This document shows, one piece after another, positions 1-5,449 of a stretch of 6,388 bases of DNA (position 1 is the stretch's first letter; every line of letters starts with the position of its first letter). Under the pieces are notes generated by a model. That model searched no databases. It saw nothing but the letters and a program-made list of their open reading frames with translations, and was not told the DNA's origin. A program made the position numbers and the translations under genes. The stretch spans positions 1 through 6,388 of the forward strand of contig JBHIEG010000058.1 in assembly GCA_046760505.1 (NCBI GenBank), given 5' to 3'. Source of the stretch: CAYFZR01 sp046760505 [NCBI: Candidatus Hydrothermarchaeota archaeon] (GTDB taxonomy: Archaea; CAYFZR01).

Positions 1-83
1 GGACATATGACTTCGAGAAAAAGATAATAAGAGATTCAATAGCGGTTAGAATAAAGCCAAATGCTCCTCCATCTCCGGCTTAA
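1..83 (+). CDS. C-terminal fragment of an unidentified protein (5' end outside window)
   Basis: From position 3 one frame stays open for 26 codons to a TAA at 81-83, while the other two + strand frames hit stops within the first 30 bases. The tail reads ...EKKIIRDSIAVRIKPNAPPSPA: a charged stretch followed by a Pro/Ala/Ser-rich end, which is a plausible protein C-terminus. It is followed by A/T-rich non-coding DNA, as expected after a gene end. I do not recognise the family from so few residues, and a chance open frame of this length cannot be excluded. Confidence 0.45.
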   Translation, partial: TYDFEKKIIRDSIAVRIKPNAPPSPA

Positions 84-386
84 TTATATAGAATAATAGA
101 ATAGTTCTAGAACATATAGGATAGTAATTCTCCTGAGTTCATGTTTGTAGGTTTTTAAGCTCAAAATGACTATTAAATCATATTGTTTTTATACAAACCT
201 CAAATAATTTTTAAAGTTTTACAATACTGAATAAATAAATGAGCCTTATTTTACTCTCCTTTTAAGCATTTATGTCCTTACTGCCGTTTTTCAAATATCA
301 AACGATAAATTTTTATACTTTAAAAAAGCCATTATATCAGTTCTTAGAAGAAACGGAGCTGTCTGGGTTCCGAACTGGAGAAAATA
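84..386. other. A/T-rich intergenic region, no supported gene
   Basis: About 300 bases with stops in all frames and no ORF of useful length. It contains several TATA-like stretches (for example around 186-193 and 311-319), a weak inverted repeat AGGTTT/AAACCT at 149-154 and 195-200, and a stronger one at 337-378 listed separately. On the minus strand this is the region downstream of tRNA-Met. The T-runs read on that strand just after the tRNA (TATTTT, 381-386) and at 321-328 (GGCTTTTTT) are plausible archaeal U-rich termination points. I see no C/D box pair, CRISPR repeat or tRNA here. Confidence 0.6.
337..378. repeat. Compound inverted repeat beside the tRNA-Met 3' end
   Basis: CAGTTC at 338-343 pairs with GAACTG at 372-377 (extendable by one T:G pair to 337/378). 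Immediately inside the right arm, GGAGC at 355-359 pairs with GTTCC at 367-371 (one G:T pair) with a 7-nt loop. The two helices would stack on the right side, leaving an 11-nt bulge on the left at 344-354. A TATA-like ttttatac at about 312-319 lies roughly 25 nt upstream on the + strand, which would place a transcript start near the left arm. On the minus strand the same repeat lies just downstream of tRNA-Met and is followed by a T-run, so it could instead be part of a terminator or trailer. The role is unknown. Confidence 0.35.
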
Positions 387-477
387 TGCCGGGGGCGGGT
401 TTCGAACCCGCGACCTCCAGGTTTCCCAGGAGACTCTCCCTATGAGCCTGGCGCTCCGCCTCCTGAGCTACCCCGGC
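387..477 (-). tRNA. elongator tRNA-Met (anticodon CAT), intron-containing
   Basis: Read on the minus strand from 477: acceptor GCCGGGG (477-471) pairs with CCCCGGC (394-388). The D stem is GCTC/GAGC, the anticodon stem CCAGG (451-447)/CCTGG (421-417), the variable loop AGGTC, and the T stem GCGGG/CCCGC with loop TTCGAAA. The discriminator is A (387) and CCA is not encoded. After removal of an 18-nt intron the anticodon loop is CTCATAA, giving anticodon CAT. The 5' end GCCGGGG is that of archaeal elongator tRNA-Met; archaeal initiators start AGCGGG. A tRNA-Ile2 (CAT modified to lysidine-like agmatidine) is the other CAT reader, but the body matches elongator Met better. A TATA-like box lies about 28 nt upstream. 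Confidence 0.93.
423..440 (-). other. 18-nt tRNA intron at position 37/38 with bulge-helix-bulge
   Basis: The intron is GGGAGAGTCTCCTGGGAA on the minus strand. Loop bases CTCA (446-443, tRNA positions 32-35) pair with intron TGGG (428-425) to make the 4-bp central helix. A 3-nt bulge TAG (442-440) holds the 5' splice site after A441, and a 3-nt bulge AAA (424-422) holds the 3' splice site after A423. The outer intron helix is GGAG/CTCC (439-436 with 432-429) closed by an AGT loop. This is the canonical substrate of the archaeal tRNA splicing endonuclease, and both cuts fall at the expected place in each bulge. The fold was done by hand, but every element fits. Confidence 0.9.
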
Positions 478-497
478 TACATCAATTAAGTTTAAGA

Positions 498-512
498 GAC
501 CAATATACTTTT
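498..512 (-). promoter_or_regulatory. TATA-like box for tRNA-Met
   Basis: On the minus strand the sequence reads AAAAGTATATTGGTC. The TATA core is centred near 505, about 28 nt before the tRNA 5' base at 477, the usual archaeal TBP-site spacing. A second A/T-rich stretch (CTTAAACTTAA, 497-487) is too close to the tRNA to serve as well. The box suggests that the tRNA has its own promoter although it also lies directly downstream of the two small minus-strand genes. Confidence 0.5.
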
Positions 513-526
513 TGGTTTACCATAGG

Positions 527-856
527 TTATCTAAACAGATCATAGAGCCTTTTGTATCCCTTTAGACCTAAATGGATCACACTTTTTTTGGGCTCAATGA
601 TTACGTTTCCTCTTTCATACTCTAGTTTAATCGATTCAGTTGGATTATCAGAGTTCTTAATATTTGAGAAAGCAGATTTACTCATAGAGATAATGATGTC
701 TGGATCGATTGCTTTTCCTCCATGCGTTAAGATCTTTCCTTCTGTTTTTCTTATCTCAAAAGAATCATCGTTTATGGATAGTTGAACTACTGCACCATCT
801 TTAAGCACACCGAATCCTAAACGATTTGCCAGATTTTTTATCTCTTCCTCAGTCAT
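527..856 (-). CDS. small conserved-looking protein, possible SCP2-like fold (109 aa)
   Basis: The ATG at 854-856 is 14 nt after the stop of the coiled-coil gene on the same strand, so the two are probably co-transcribed. No clear Shine-Dalgarno site is visible in the gap, so translation may be coupled to the upstream gene. The protein starts with a short amphipathic helix (about residues 2-13) and then alternates likely beta strands with short helices: QLSINDDSFEIRK (25-37), DPDIIISMSKSAFSNI (51-66), IKLEYERGNVIIEP (76-89) and a final helix LKGYKRLYDLF (98-108). The order, with a 'x-P-D-I-x-I-x-M-S' strand leading into a helix and a final amphipathic helix, is reminiscent of SCP2 (sterol-carrier-like) domains, a lipid-binding fold. 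That is an impression from pattern, not a family match. There is no signal peptide, membrane segment or cysteine, so it is probably cytoplasmic. The function is unknown. Confidence 0.75.
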   Translation of the reverse strand: MTEEEIKNLANRLGFGVLKDGAVVQLSINDDSFEIRKTEGKILTHGGKAIDPDIIISMSKSAFSNIKNSDNPTESIKLEYERGNVIIEPKKSVIHLGLKGYKRLYDLFR

Positions 857-870
857 TTTTCTGATGGGCT

Positions 871-1194
871 TTATTTTTTAACCAATCTCCTTTCAAGATC
901 GTCGATGTGTCTCTCCAGTCTTCTCAACTCTTCCATTATGTCCTCTGTGGTATGTTCTACCAATTGCTCTTCTAATTTCGAAATCCTTTTCTCTAGTTCG
1001 TCCTCCATTTTTTTTAATTCATACAAATCAAATACAATTTTTTCAATTTTCTTTTGTCTTGGCACTATTTCTTCATTAAAAAAAGTTACCTGCTCCTTCA
1101 AAGAAGAAAGTTCTTTCTCCAGTATATGGATGATTTCTATGACGTGCTTTAAGTTTGTATGTACCTTTTCTATTGTTATCTCGTCCGTCTTCAT
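871..1194 (-). CDS. coiled-coil protein of unknown function (107 aa)
   Basis: Nearly the whole chain is predicted helix rich in Glu, Lys, Leu and Ile with heptad-like spacing. There are two segments, about residues 8-43 and 46-106, separated by the only proline (P45), so a helical hairpin resembling prefoldin-type or SMC-stalk coiled coils is possible. There are no cysteines, membrane segments or catalytic motifs. I chose the ATG at 1192-1194 because GGAGAG (1207-1202) sits 7 nt upstream; a TTG at 1210-1212 in the same frame would add six residues but lies upstream of that ribosome site. The gene is divergent from the MutS-like ATPase and is followed after 14 nt by the 109-aa gene, so it probably heads a two-gene operon. 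A structural or adaptor role is the most that can be inferred. Confidence 0.8.
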   Translation of the reverse strand: MKTDEITIEKVHTNLKHVIEIIHILEKELSSLKEQVTFFNEEIVPRQKKIEKIVFDLYELKKMEDELEKRISKLEEQLVEHTTEDIMEELRRLERHIDDLERRLVKK

Positions 1195-1201
1195 TTGACT
1201 A

Positions 1202-1207
1202 CTCTCC
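1202..1207 (-). promoter_or_regulatory. ribosome binding site of the coiled-coil gene
   Basis: GGAGAG on the minus strand lies 7 nt before the ATG at 1194. It decides between this ATG and the in-frame TTG at 1212, because the site lies inside the longer version and has ideal spacing only for the ATG. Confidence 0.65.
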
Positions 1208-1227
1208 GACAAAAGAACATGTAAGAC

Positions 1228-1235
1228 TTTTAAAC
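1228..1235 (+). promoter_or_regulatory. TATA-like box of the MutS-like gene, possibly leaderless transcript
   Basis: TTTAAACA is centred about 25 nt upstream of the ATG at 1257. TBP-site spacing therefore puts the transcription start at or within a few bases of the start codon. There is no Shine-Dalgarno sequence in the bases before the ATG (tttatactttc). Both points suggest leaderless transcription, which is common in archaea. The box is inferred by eye only. Confidence 0.4.
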
Positions 1236-1243
1236 ACTTATTA

Positions 1244-1251
1244 AATTTATA
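1244..1251 (-). promoter_or_regulatory. TATA-like box of the coiled-coil gene operon
   Basis: TATAAATT reads on the minus strand from 1251 to 1244. A start about 25 nt downstream (near 1222) would leave a leader of about 28 nt containing the GGAGAG ribosome site, which fits the chosen start. It overlaps the core promoter region of the divergent MutS-like gene, so the two promoters probably compete or are controlled together. Confidence 0.4.
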
Positions 1252-1256
1252 CTTTC

Positions 1257-3206
1257 ATGTTGTACGATATTCCAGGAATTGGTGAAAAGACTTATAATCG
1301 TCTTTTACATTTTTTTGGAGACGAAGAGTCTATATTAAATTGTTTAGAGTCAAAAGATTTGTTTGAATTATCAAAAGTACCAGGAATCAGCCCTAAAAAG
1401 GCATTGGACATCATAAGATTTTATCACCTGAGGAAAAAAGGCAAGTCTTTCCAGCAAATCTTGAGAACATCTTCTAGCGAAATGATGCATGAAAAAATAA
1501 TAACTACCATCGTCTCCTATGCGACATCTCATACAGTAAAAAATCAGTTAAGGCTACTATATCCAACTACAGATATAAAAGAGATTGAAGAAAGAAAAAA
1601 ATATGTTTTAGAAGCAAAAGAATGGGTAAAGAATATAAAAGTAGATAAAGAAGTTTTTAAAAGACTTTTAGAGTGCGATCCAACAAATTTTGTTCTCAAA
1701 GACGACTCTAAGATCTTAATAGCGGATGATCAAGATGTTTACAACTCTTTAGTTGAATACAAAGTATATTGCGATGTTAGGTTCATTGAAGACTCTTCGC
1801 AGCTAGGCGAATTCATAAATAATTATTTCTCCGTCATTTATGTATACAGAAACCCTACGTATGATTTCCTTAGTTCTGTAGAATCTTACAGCCTAGATGA
1901 TTTCTACTTGCCCGAAAAAATACTGACCGAGTTGATAAGGCATCGTACTTTATTTTTAAACGCCATTAGATTGAATGAAACATGTAACACTGATTTTCCG
2001 AATTACGAACATATGATAAGTGAGTTGGATAATATAGGTCATGAAACTGAGGATCTCAAAGAAAAATTGAAAAATATCTGGGAACATGCAAATGAATTAG
2101 AAAAACGTTATAATCAGATCTTAAAAGAAAAGATAGACAAGATAGAGTTAGATAAAGAGGTTTTCCTAGACATGGTTAGAAGAAGTTACGAAGGCTCCAT
2201 TGAGTGGAATTCTGTTCTGCCAGATTTCGTCGAAAAACTGAATAGAGCATGCTCTGATATGGAAGAGGAACTAGTTAGTTATTATGGCGTAATGAACGAT
2301 TTTGAGTTGGTAGAGCGAAGATATCCCATTAGATTCAATCCAGACGCCCTTAGAGAATACGGAAATTTGGTTAGAAAAGAAATTTATCGCCGAGAATCTG
2401 AAGAAAGAAAGAAAATTTCAATGAAATACAAATCAGTACTTGAAGAAATTCCTGATATGTTAAAGAAGATTCATGAATTAGATTTGAAATTTTCGTTGGG
2501 ATGTTTCGCCCTAGATTATGATTTAAGAGACTTTGAATTAAGCGATAAATCTTTAGGATTCAAAAAAGCTAGAAATTTGTATATTGAAAATCCTCAGCCT
2601 ATTGACTATGGAATAGGCGATTACATAGAGCCTAACTCCAAGATAACAGTACTAACAGGTGCCAACAGCGGTGGGAAAACAACCCTCCTTGAAACTCTAT
2701 TGCAGATTCAAATCCTCTCGCAGATGGGTCTCCCAGTTCCATGTGAGCAGGCATCTATAAAGATATTTGATGAAATATACTACTTCGCAAGACATAAGGG
2801 TTCTAGTGATGCAGGAGCGTTGGAAAACTTCCTGAATATGTTAATGCCATTGTTAAAAACAAAAGGGAGTAAACTAATATTGGCAGATGAGATAGAAGCT
2901 GTTACAGAGCCAGGAGCCGCTGCAAAACTTATATCGGGTCTTATAAACTATTTACTTAAAAATAAGGAAACCTACGGAGTTGTGGTAACGCATTTAGGAG
3001 ACGATATCCGAGATAAGGTAAGCGTAAGAATAGACGGAATCGAGGCAGAGGGATTGAATCCAGATCTCAGTTTAAAGGTGGATCATAACCCGAAATATAA
3101 CGTTATCGCAAAGAGTACCCCTGAGTTGATAGTTAGAAAAATGCATGGATTGACCAAAGATTCAACTGAGAAGGAATTCTTGGAGAGTATATTGAATTAC
3201 TTTTGA
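1257..3206 (+). CDS. MutS-family ATPase with N-terminal helix-hairpin-helix (649 aa)
   Basis: The C-terminal third is a MutS/ABC-type ATPase: Walker A TGANSGGKTT (467-476), a signature-like segment HKGSSDAGALENF (513-525), Walker B LILADE with D544 and E545, and a switch histidine H579 in VVVTHLGDD. The N-terminus carries tandem helix-hairpin-helix motifs, IPGIGEKTYNRLL (5-17) and VPGISPKKALDII (41-53), which bind DNA backbone without sequence specificity. The middle (about 260-410) is long, charged helices like the MutS lever and clamp. The mismatch-reading domain I of MutS (Phe-x-Glu motif) is absent, and no Smr nuclease domain follows the ATPase as in bacterial MutS2. It is therefore a MutS-related archaeal protein that probably acts as a dimer on branched or structured DNA, in recombination or repair, and not classical mismatch repair; this role is inferred. 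The ATG at 1257 is supported by the upstream TATA spacing and by the HhH starting almost at residue 1. Confidence 0.9.
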   Translation: MLYDIPGIGEKTYNRLLHFFGDEESILNCLESKDLFELSKVPGISPKKALDIIRFYHLRKKGKSFQQILRTSSSEMMHEKIITTIVSYATSHTVKNQLRLLYPTTDIKEIEERKKYVLEAKEWVKNIKVDKEVFKRLLECDPTNFVLKDDSKILIADDQDVYNSLVEYKVYCDVRFIEDSSQLGEFINNYFSVIYVYRNPTYDFLSSVESYSLDDFYLPEKILTELIRHRTLFLNAIRLNETCNTDFPNYEHMISELDNIGHETEDLKEKLKNIWEHANELEKRYNQILKEKIDKIELDKEVFLDMVRRSYEGSIEWNSVLPDFVEKLNRACSDMEEELVSYYGVMNDFELVERRYPIRFNPDALREYGNLVRKEIYRRESEERKKISMKYKSVLEEIPDMLKKIHELDLKFSLGCFALDYDLRDFELSDKSLGFKKARNLYIENPQPIDYGIGDYIEPNSKITVLTGANSGGKTTLLETLLQIQILSQMGLPVPCEQASIKIFDEIYYFARHKGSSDAGALENFLNMLMPLLKTKGSKLILADEIEAVTEPGAAAKLISGLINYLLKNKETYGVVVTHLGDDIRDKVSVRIDGIEAEGLNPDLSLKVDHNPKYNVIAKSTPELIVRKMHGLTKDSTEKEFLESILNYF

Positions 3207-3234
3207 ATCGAAAGTGTTTTAAGTTGACCTTCCA

Positions 3235-3257
3235 TAATTATAGCAAAAAAATATTTG
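3235..3257 (+). promoter_or_regulatory. candidate promoter of the tpi-pgk operon
   Basis: The 130-bp gap after the MutS-like gene contains two TATA-like stretches, aattatag (3236-3243) and aaatatttg (3249-3257). Either would start transcription about 25 nt downstream (roughly 3265-3280), giving a leader of some 55-70 nt that includes all or part of the hairpin at 3271-3304. Which box is used cannot be told from sequence. Confidence 0.35.
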
Positions 3258-3270
3258 ATTAAAGCTCGGA

Positions 3271-3304
3271 GGGAAGGCAAAAAAATCGTTAGGAATGCCT
3301 TTTT
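3271..3304 (+). terminator. hairpin with T-run between the MutS-like gene and tpi
   Basis: AAGGCA at 3274-3279 pairs with TGCCTT at 3296-3301, extendable through three G:T pairs to 3271/3304, with a 16-nt loop and a run of seven T (3300-3306... read as ctttttttatt) over the right arm. It could act as a U-rich terminator for the MutS-like gene, or as an attenuator-like element inside the tpi leader, since the candidate tpi promoter lies upstream of it. A-run and T-run pairing is weak, so the structure may be marginal. Confidence 0.35.
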
Positions 3305-3324
3305 TATTCGATCAGAAAGTCTCT

Positions 3325-3330
3325 GGGTGA
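3325..3330 (+). promoter_or_regulatory. ribosome binding site fixing the TTG start of tpi
   Basis: GGGTGA lies 6 nt before TTG at 3337 and is complementary to the archaeal 16S rRNA 3' end. Its TGA (3328-3330) is also an in-frame stop, so tpi cannot begin further upstream. The first ATG inside the gene is at codon 51, far into the conserved barrel. TTG is therefore the start. Confidence 0.75.
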
Positions 3331-4010
<680 letters not shown>

Positions 4011-4011
<1 letters not shown>

Positions 4012-4018
4012 GGGAAGT
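4011..4018 (+). promoter_or_regulatory. ribosome binding site of pgk overlapping the tpi stop
   Basis: GGGGAAGT begins on the last base of the tpi stop TAG (4009-4011) and ends two bases before the pgk ATG at 4021. The match to the consensus is only fair (GGGG in place of GGAGG), but overlap with the upstream stop suggests translational coupling of tpi and pgk. Confidence 0.5.
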
Positions 4019-4020
4019 AT

Positions 4021-5259
4021 ATGGAACTGGATTTTCTAACACTCGATGACTTGGTGTTAGACAAGCGAGTGGTTTTAGTTAGAATAGATATTAATTCACC
4101 TATAGAACCTGAGACTGGAGAAATACTTGACGATACTAGGCTTAAGAGTCATGCAACCACGATTAAAGATCTTGTAAACGAGAATGCAAGAATAGTTTTG
4201 ATGTCTCATCAAAGCAGACCTGGAAGGGAAGATTTTACTACACTGGAGATTCACGGAAGACATTTGGAAGAAATATTAGACATGCATATTGAATACGTCG
4301 ATGATATATTTGGAAGCAAGGCTAGAGAATCAATAAGGAAGTTAGACCCTGGTGAAGTATTGCTGCTGGAAAACACAAGATTTTACTCTGAGGAAAACCT
4401 CTGCATAGCAAAAAATATGATGAGCTCTACCCACTTTATAAAGAAACTTTCTCCACTGGCTGATTACTTCATAAATGATGCTTTTTCGGCTTCTCACAGG
4501 GCTCATCTGTCTGTAGTAGGCTTTACAACGGTATTACCCTCTGCTGCAGGAAGGGTCATGGAAAAAGAAATCAGAGCACTTGATAGGGTGGTGAAGAATC
4601 CGGAAAGACCTTGTATATTTTTGTTAGGTGGTGTAAAGGCAGATGATTCTTTGAGGGTTATAAGAAACGTTTTGGAGAACGATAAGGCAGATAAAATACT
4701 TACAACAGGAGTTGTGGCTAACATATTCCTGCTAGCCAAGGGAGTAAATATAGGAAAGGCGAACGTGGATTTTATAAGAGAAAGAAAATACGATGGACTC
4801 ATAGAAGAATCAAAGAAGCTTCTAAAAAAATACGGAGATAGAATAAGCACGCCTTATGACCTTGCAATATCGAAGGACGGAGAGAGAGTTGAAGTTCTAT
4901 TTACAGGAGTTCCAGACGATAAGTTGATCCACGACATAGGTTTAGAAACAATATTTCGATATTCTAAGGATATATACGAGGCAAAGACCGTTGTAGCCAA
5001 TGGACCTGCGGGTATTTTTGAAGAAAAAGGATTTGAAATCGGTACGGAAGAACTCATAGGAGCAATAGCTGGTTCGAAAGCTTTTTCTGTAATTGGGGGA
5101 GGACATCTAGTAGCTGTCGCAGAGAACGCAAACGTTAAGGATGAAATATCCCATGTATCTACTGGGGGAGGAGCCTGTATAACATACCTAGCAGGGGAAC
5201 CCCTACCCGGATTAGAAGCATTGAAGGAAGCAGCCCAAAGATTCAAGGTGCCCCGGTAG
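4021..5259 (+). CDS. pgk: phosphoglycerate kinase, archaeal type (412 aa)
   Basis: It transfers phosphate between 1,3-bisphosphoglycerate and ADP to give 3-phosphoglycerate and ATP, in either direction. N-terminal domain signatures for the substrate are present: VLVRIDINSPI (18-28), DDTRLKSH (37-44), SHQSRPGR (62-69), LLLENTRFYSEE (114-125) and the basic-patch segment NDAFSASHRAHLSVVGF (152-168). The nucleotide domain shows GGVKADDSL (203-211), VVANGPAGIFE (324-334), GGGHLVAV (359-366) and STGGGACITYLAGEPLPGLEAL (380-401), the last matching the usual end of the family. The length is normal for archaea, where proteins run about 405-415 aa. The last residues (V410 to R412) and the TAG stop are encoded by DNA that is also the 5' end of tRNA-Thr. 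The gene is in an operon with tpi, nine bases downstream of it. Confidence 0.97.
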   Translation: MELDFLTLDDLVLDKRVVLVRIDINSPIEPETGEILDDTRLKSHATTIKDLVNENARIVLMSHQSRPGREDFTTLEIHGRHLEEILDMHIEYVDDIFGSKARESIRKLDPGEVLLLENTRFYSEENLCIAKNMMSSTHFIKKLSPLADYFINDAFSASHRAHLSVVGFTTVLPSAAGRVMEKEIRALDRVVKNPERPCIFLLGGVKADDSLRVIRNVLENDKADKILTTGVVANIFLLAKGVNIGKANVDFIRERKYDGLIEESKKLLKKYGDRISTPYDLAISKDGERVEVLFTGVPDDKLIHDIGLETIFRYSKDIYEAKTVVANGPAGIFEEKGFEIGTEELIGAIAGSKAFSVIGGGHLVAVAENANVKDEISHVSTGGGACITYLAGEPLPGLEALKEAAQRFKVPR

Positions 5260-5323
5260 CTTAGACAGGTAGAGCGGCTGACTTGTAATCAGCAGGTCGC
5301 GGGTTCAAATCCCGCTCGGGGCT
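5250..5323 (+). tRNA. tRNA-Thr (anticodon TGT)
   Basis: Acceptor GCCCCGG (5250-5256) pairs with TCGGGGC (5316-5322) with one G:T pair. The D arm is GCTT/GAGC, the anticodon stem GCTGA/TCAGC, and the loop CTTGTAA gives anticodon TGT, which reads ACA codons and, with wobble, other ACN codons. The variable loop is AGGTC, and the T arm is GCGGG-TTCAAAT-CCCGC. The total is 74 nt with no intron. Discriminator T73 is usual for archaeal threonine tRNAs, and CCA is not encoded. The first 10 bases overlap the end of pgk on the same strand. No TATA-like box is visible at the expected distance (about 5220-5228) inside pgk, so it may be co-transcribed with tpi-pgk. A broken integrase gene follows 126 bp downstream, so this tRNA gene is a likely past integration site. 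Confidence 0.96.
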
Positions 5324-5449
5324 TAATTCTCTTTTCTCTAGTCTCTAGCTCCTTATTATATTCACTGTTGTTTTCTTCTATGAGACATGATACAATTATA
5401 AAAATGTCTCTTCTTAACTTTAAGCCTCAACTCCGGCTAGAAAAATGAA
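5324..5449. other. spacer between tRNA-Thr and the integrase remnant
   Basis: The first 20 bases after the tRNA are pyrimidine-rich (ttaattctcttttctctag), a plausible archaeal termination site for the tRNA transcript, and contain the short direct repeat tctctag (5334-5340 region and again seven bases on). A small inverted repeat AGCC/GGCT at 5423-5426 and 5435-5438 could belong to the end of the convergent integrase transcript. A 22-codon ORF at 5380-5448 has no ribosome site and is not called. If the element is inserted at the tRNA, its att junction should be at or near the tRNA 3' end. Confidence 0.4.

Noticed and set aside
552-1198. Open + strand frames opposite the two small minus-strand genes (552-785, 905-1198)
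   Set aside because: Their products are Ser/Phe/Cys-rich complements of Glu/Lys-rich coding strands, and the minus-strand reading has a ribosome site and credible protein composition.
5193-5204. Perfect inverted repeat AGGGG-AA-CCCCT inside pgk
   Set aside because: It encodes the conserved AGEPLPG segment, and a 2-nt loop is too tight for a stable hairpin; best explained by coding constraint.
5380-5448. 22-codon ORF on the + strand between tRNA-Thr and the integrase
   Set aside because: There is no ribosome site, the composition is unremarkable, and its length is expected by chance.
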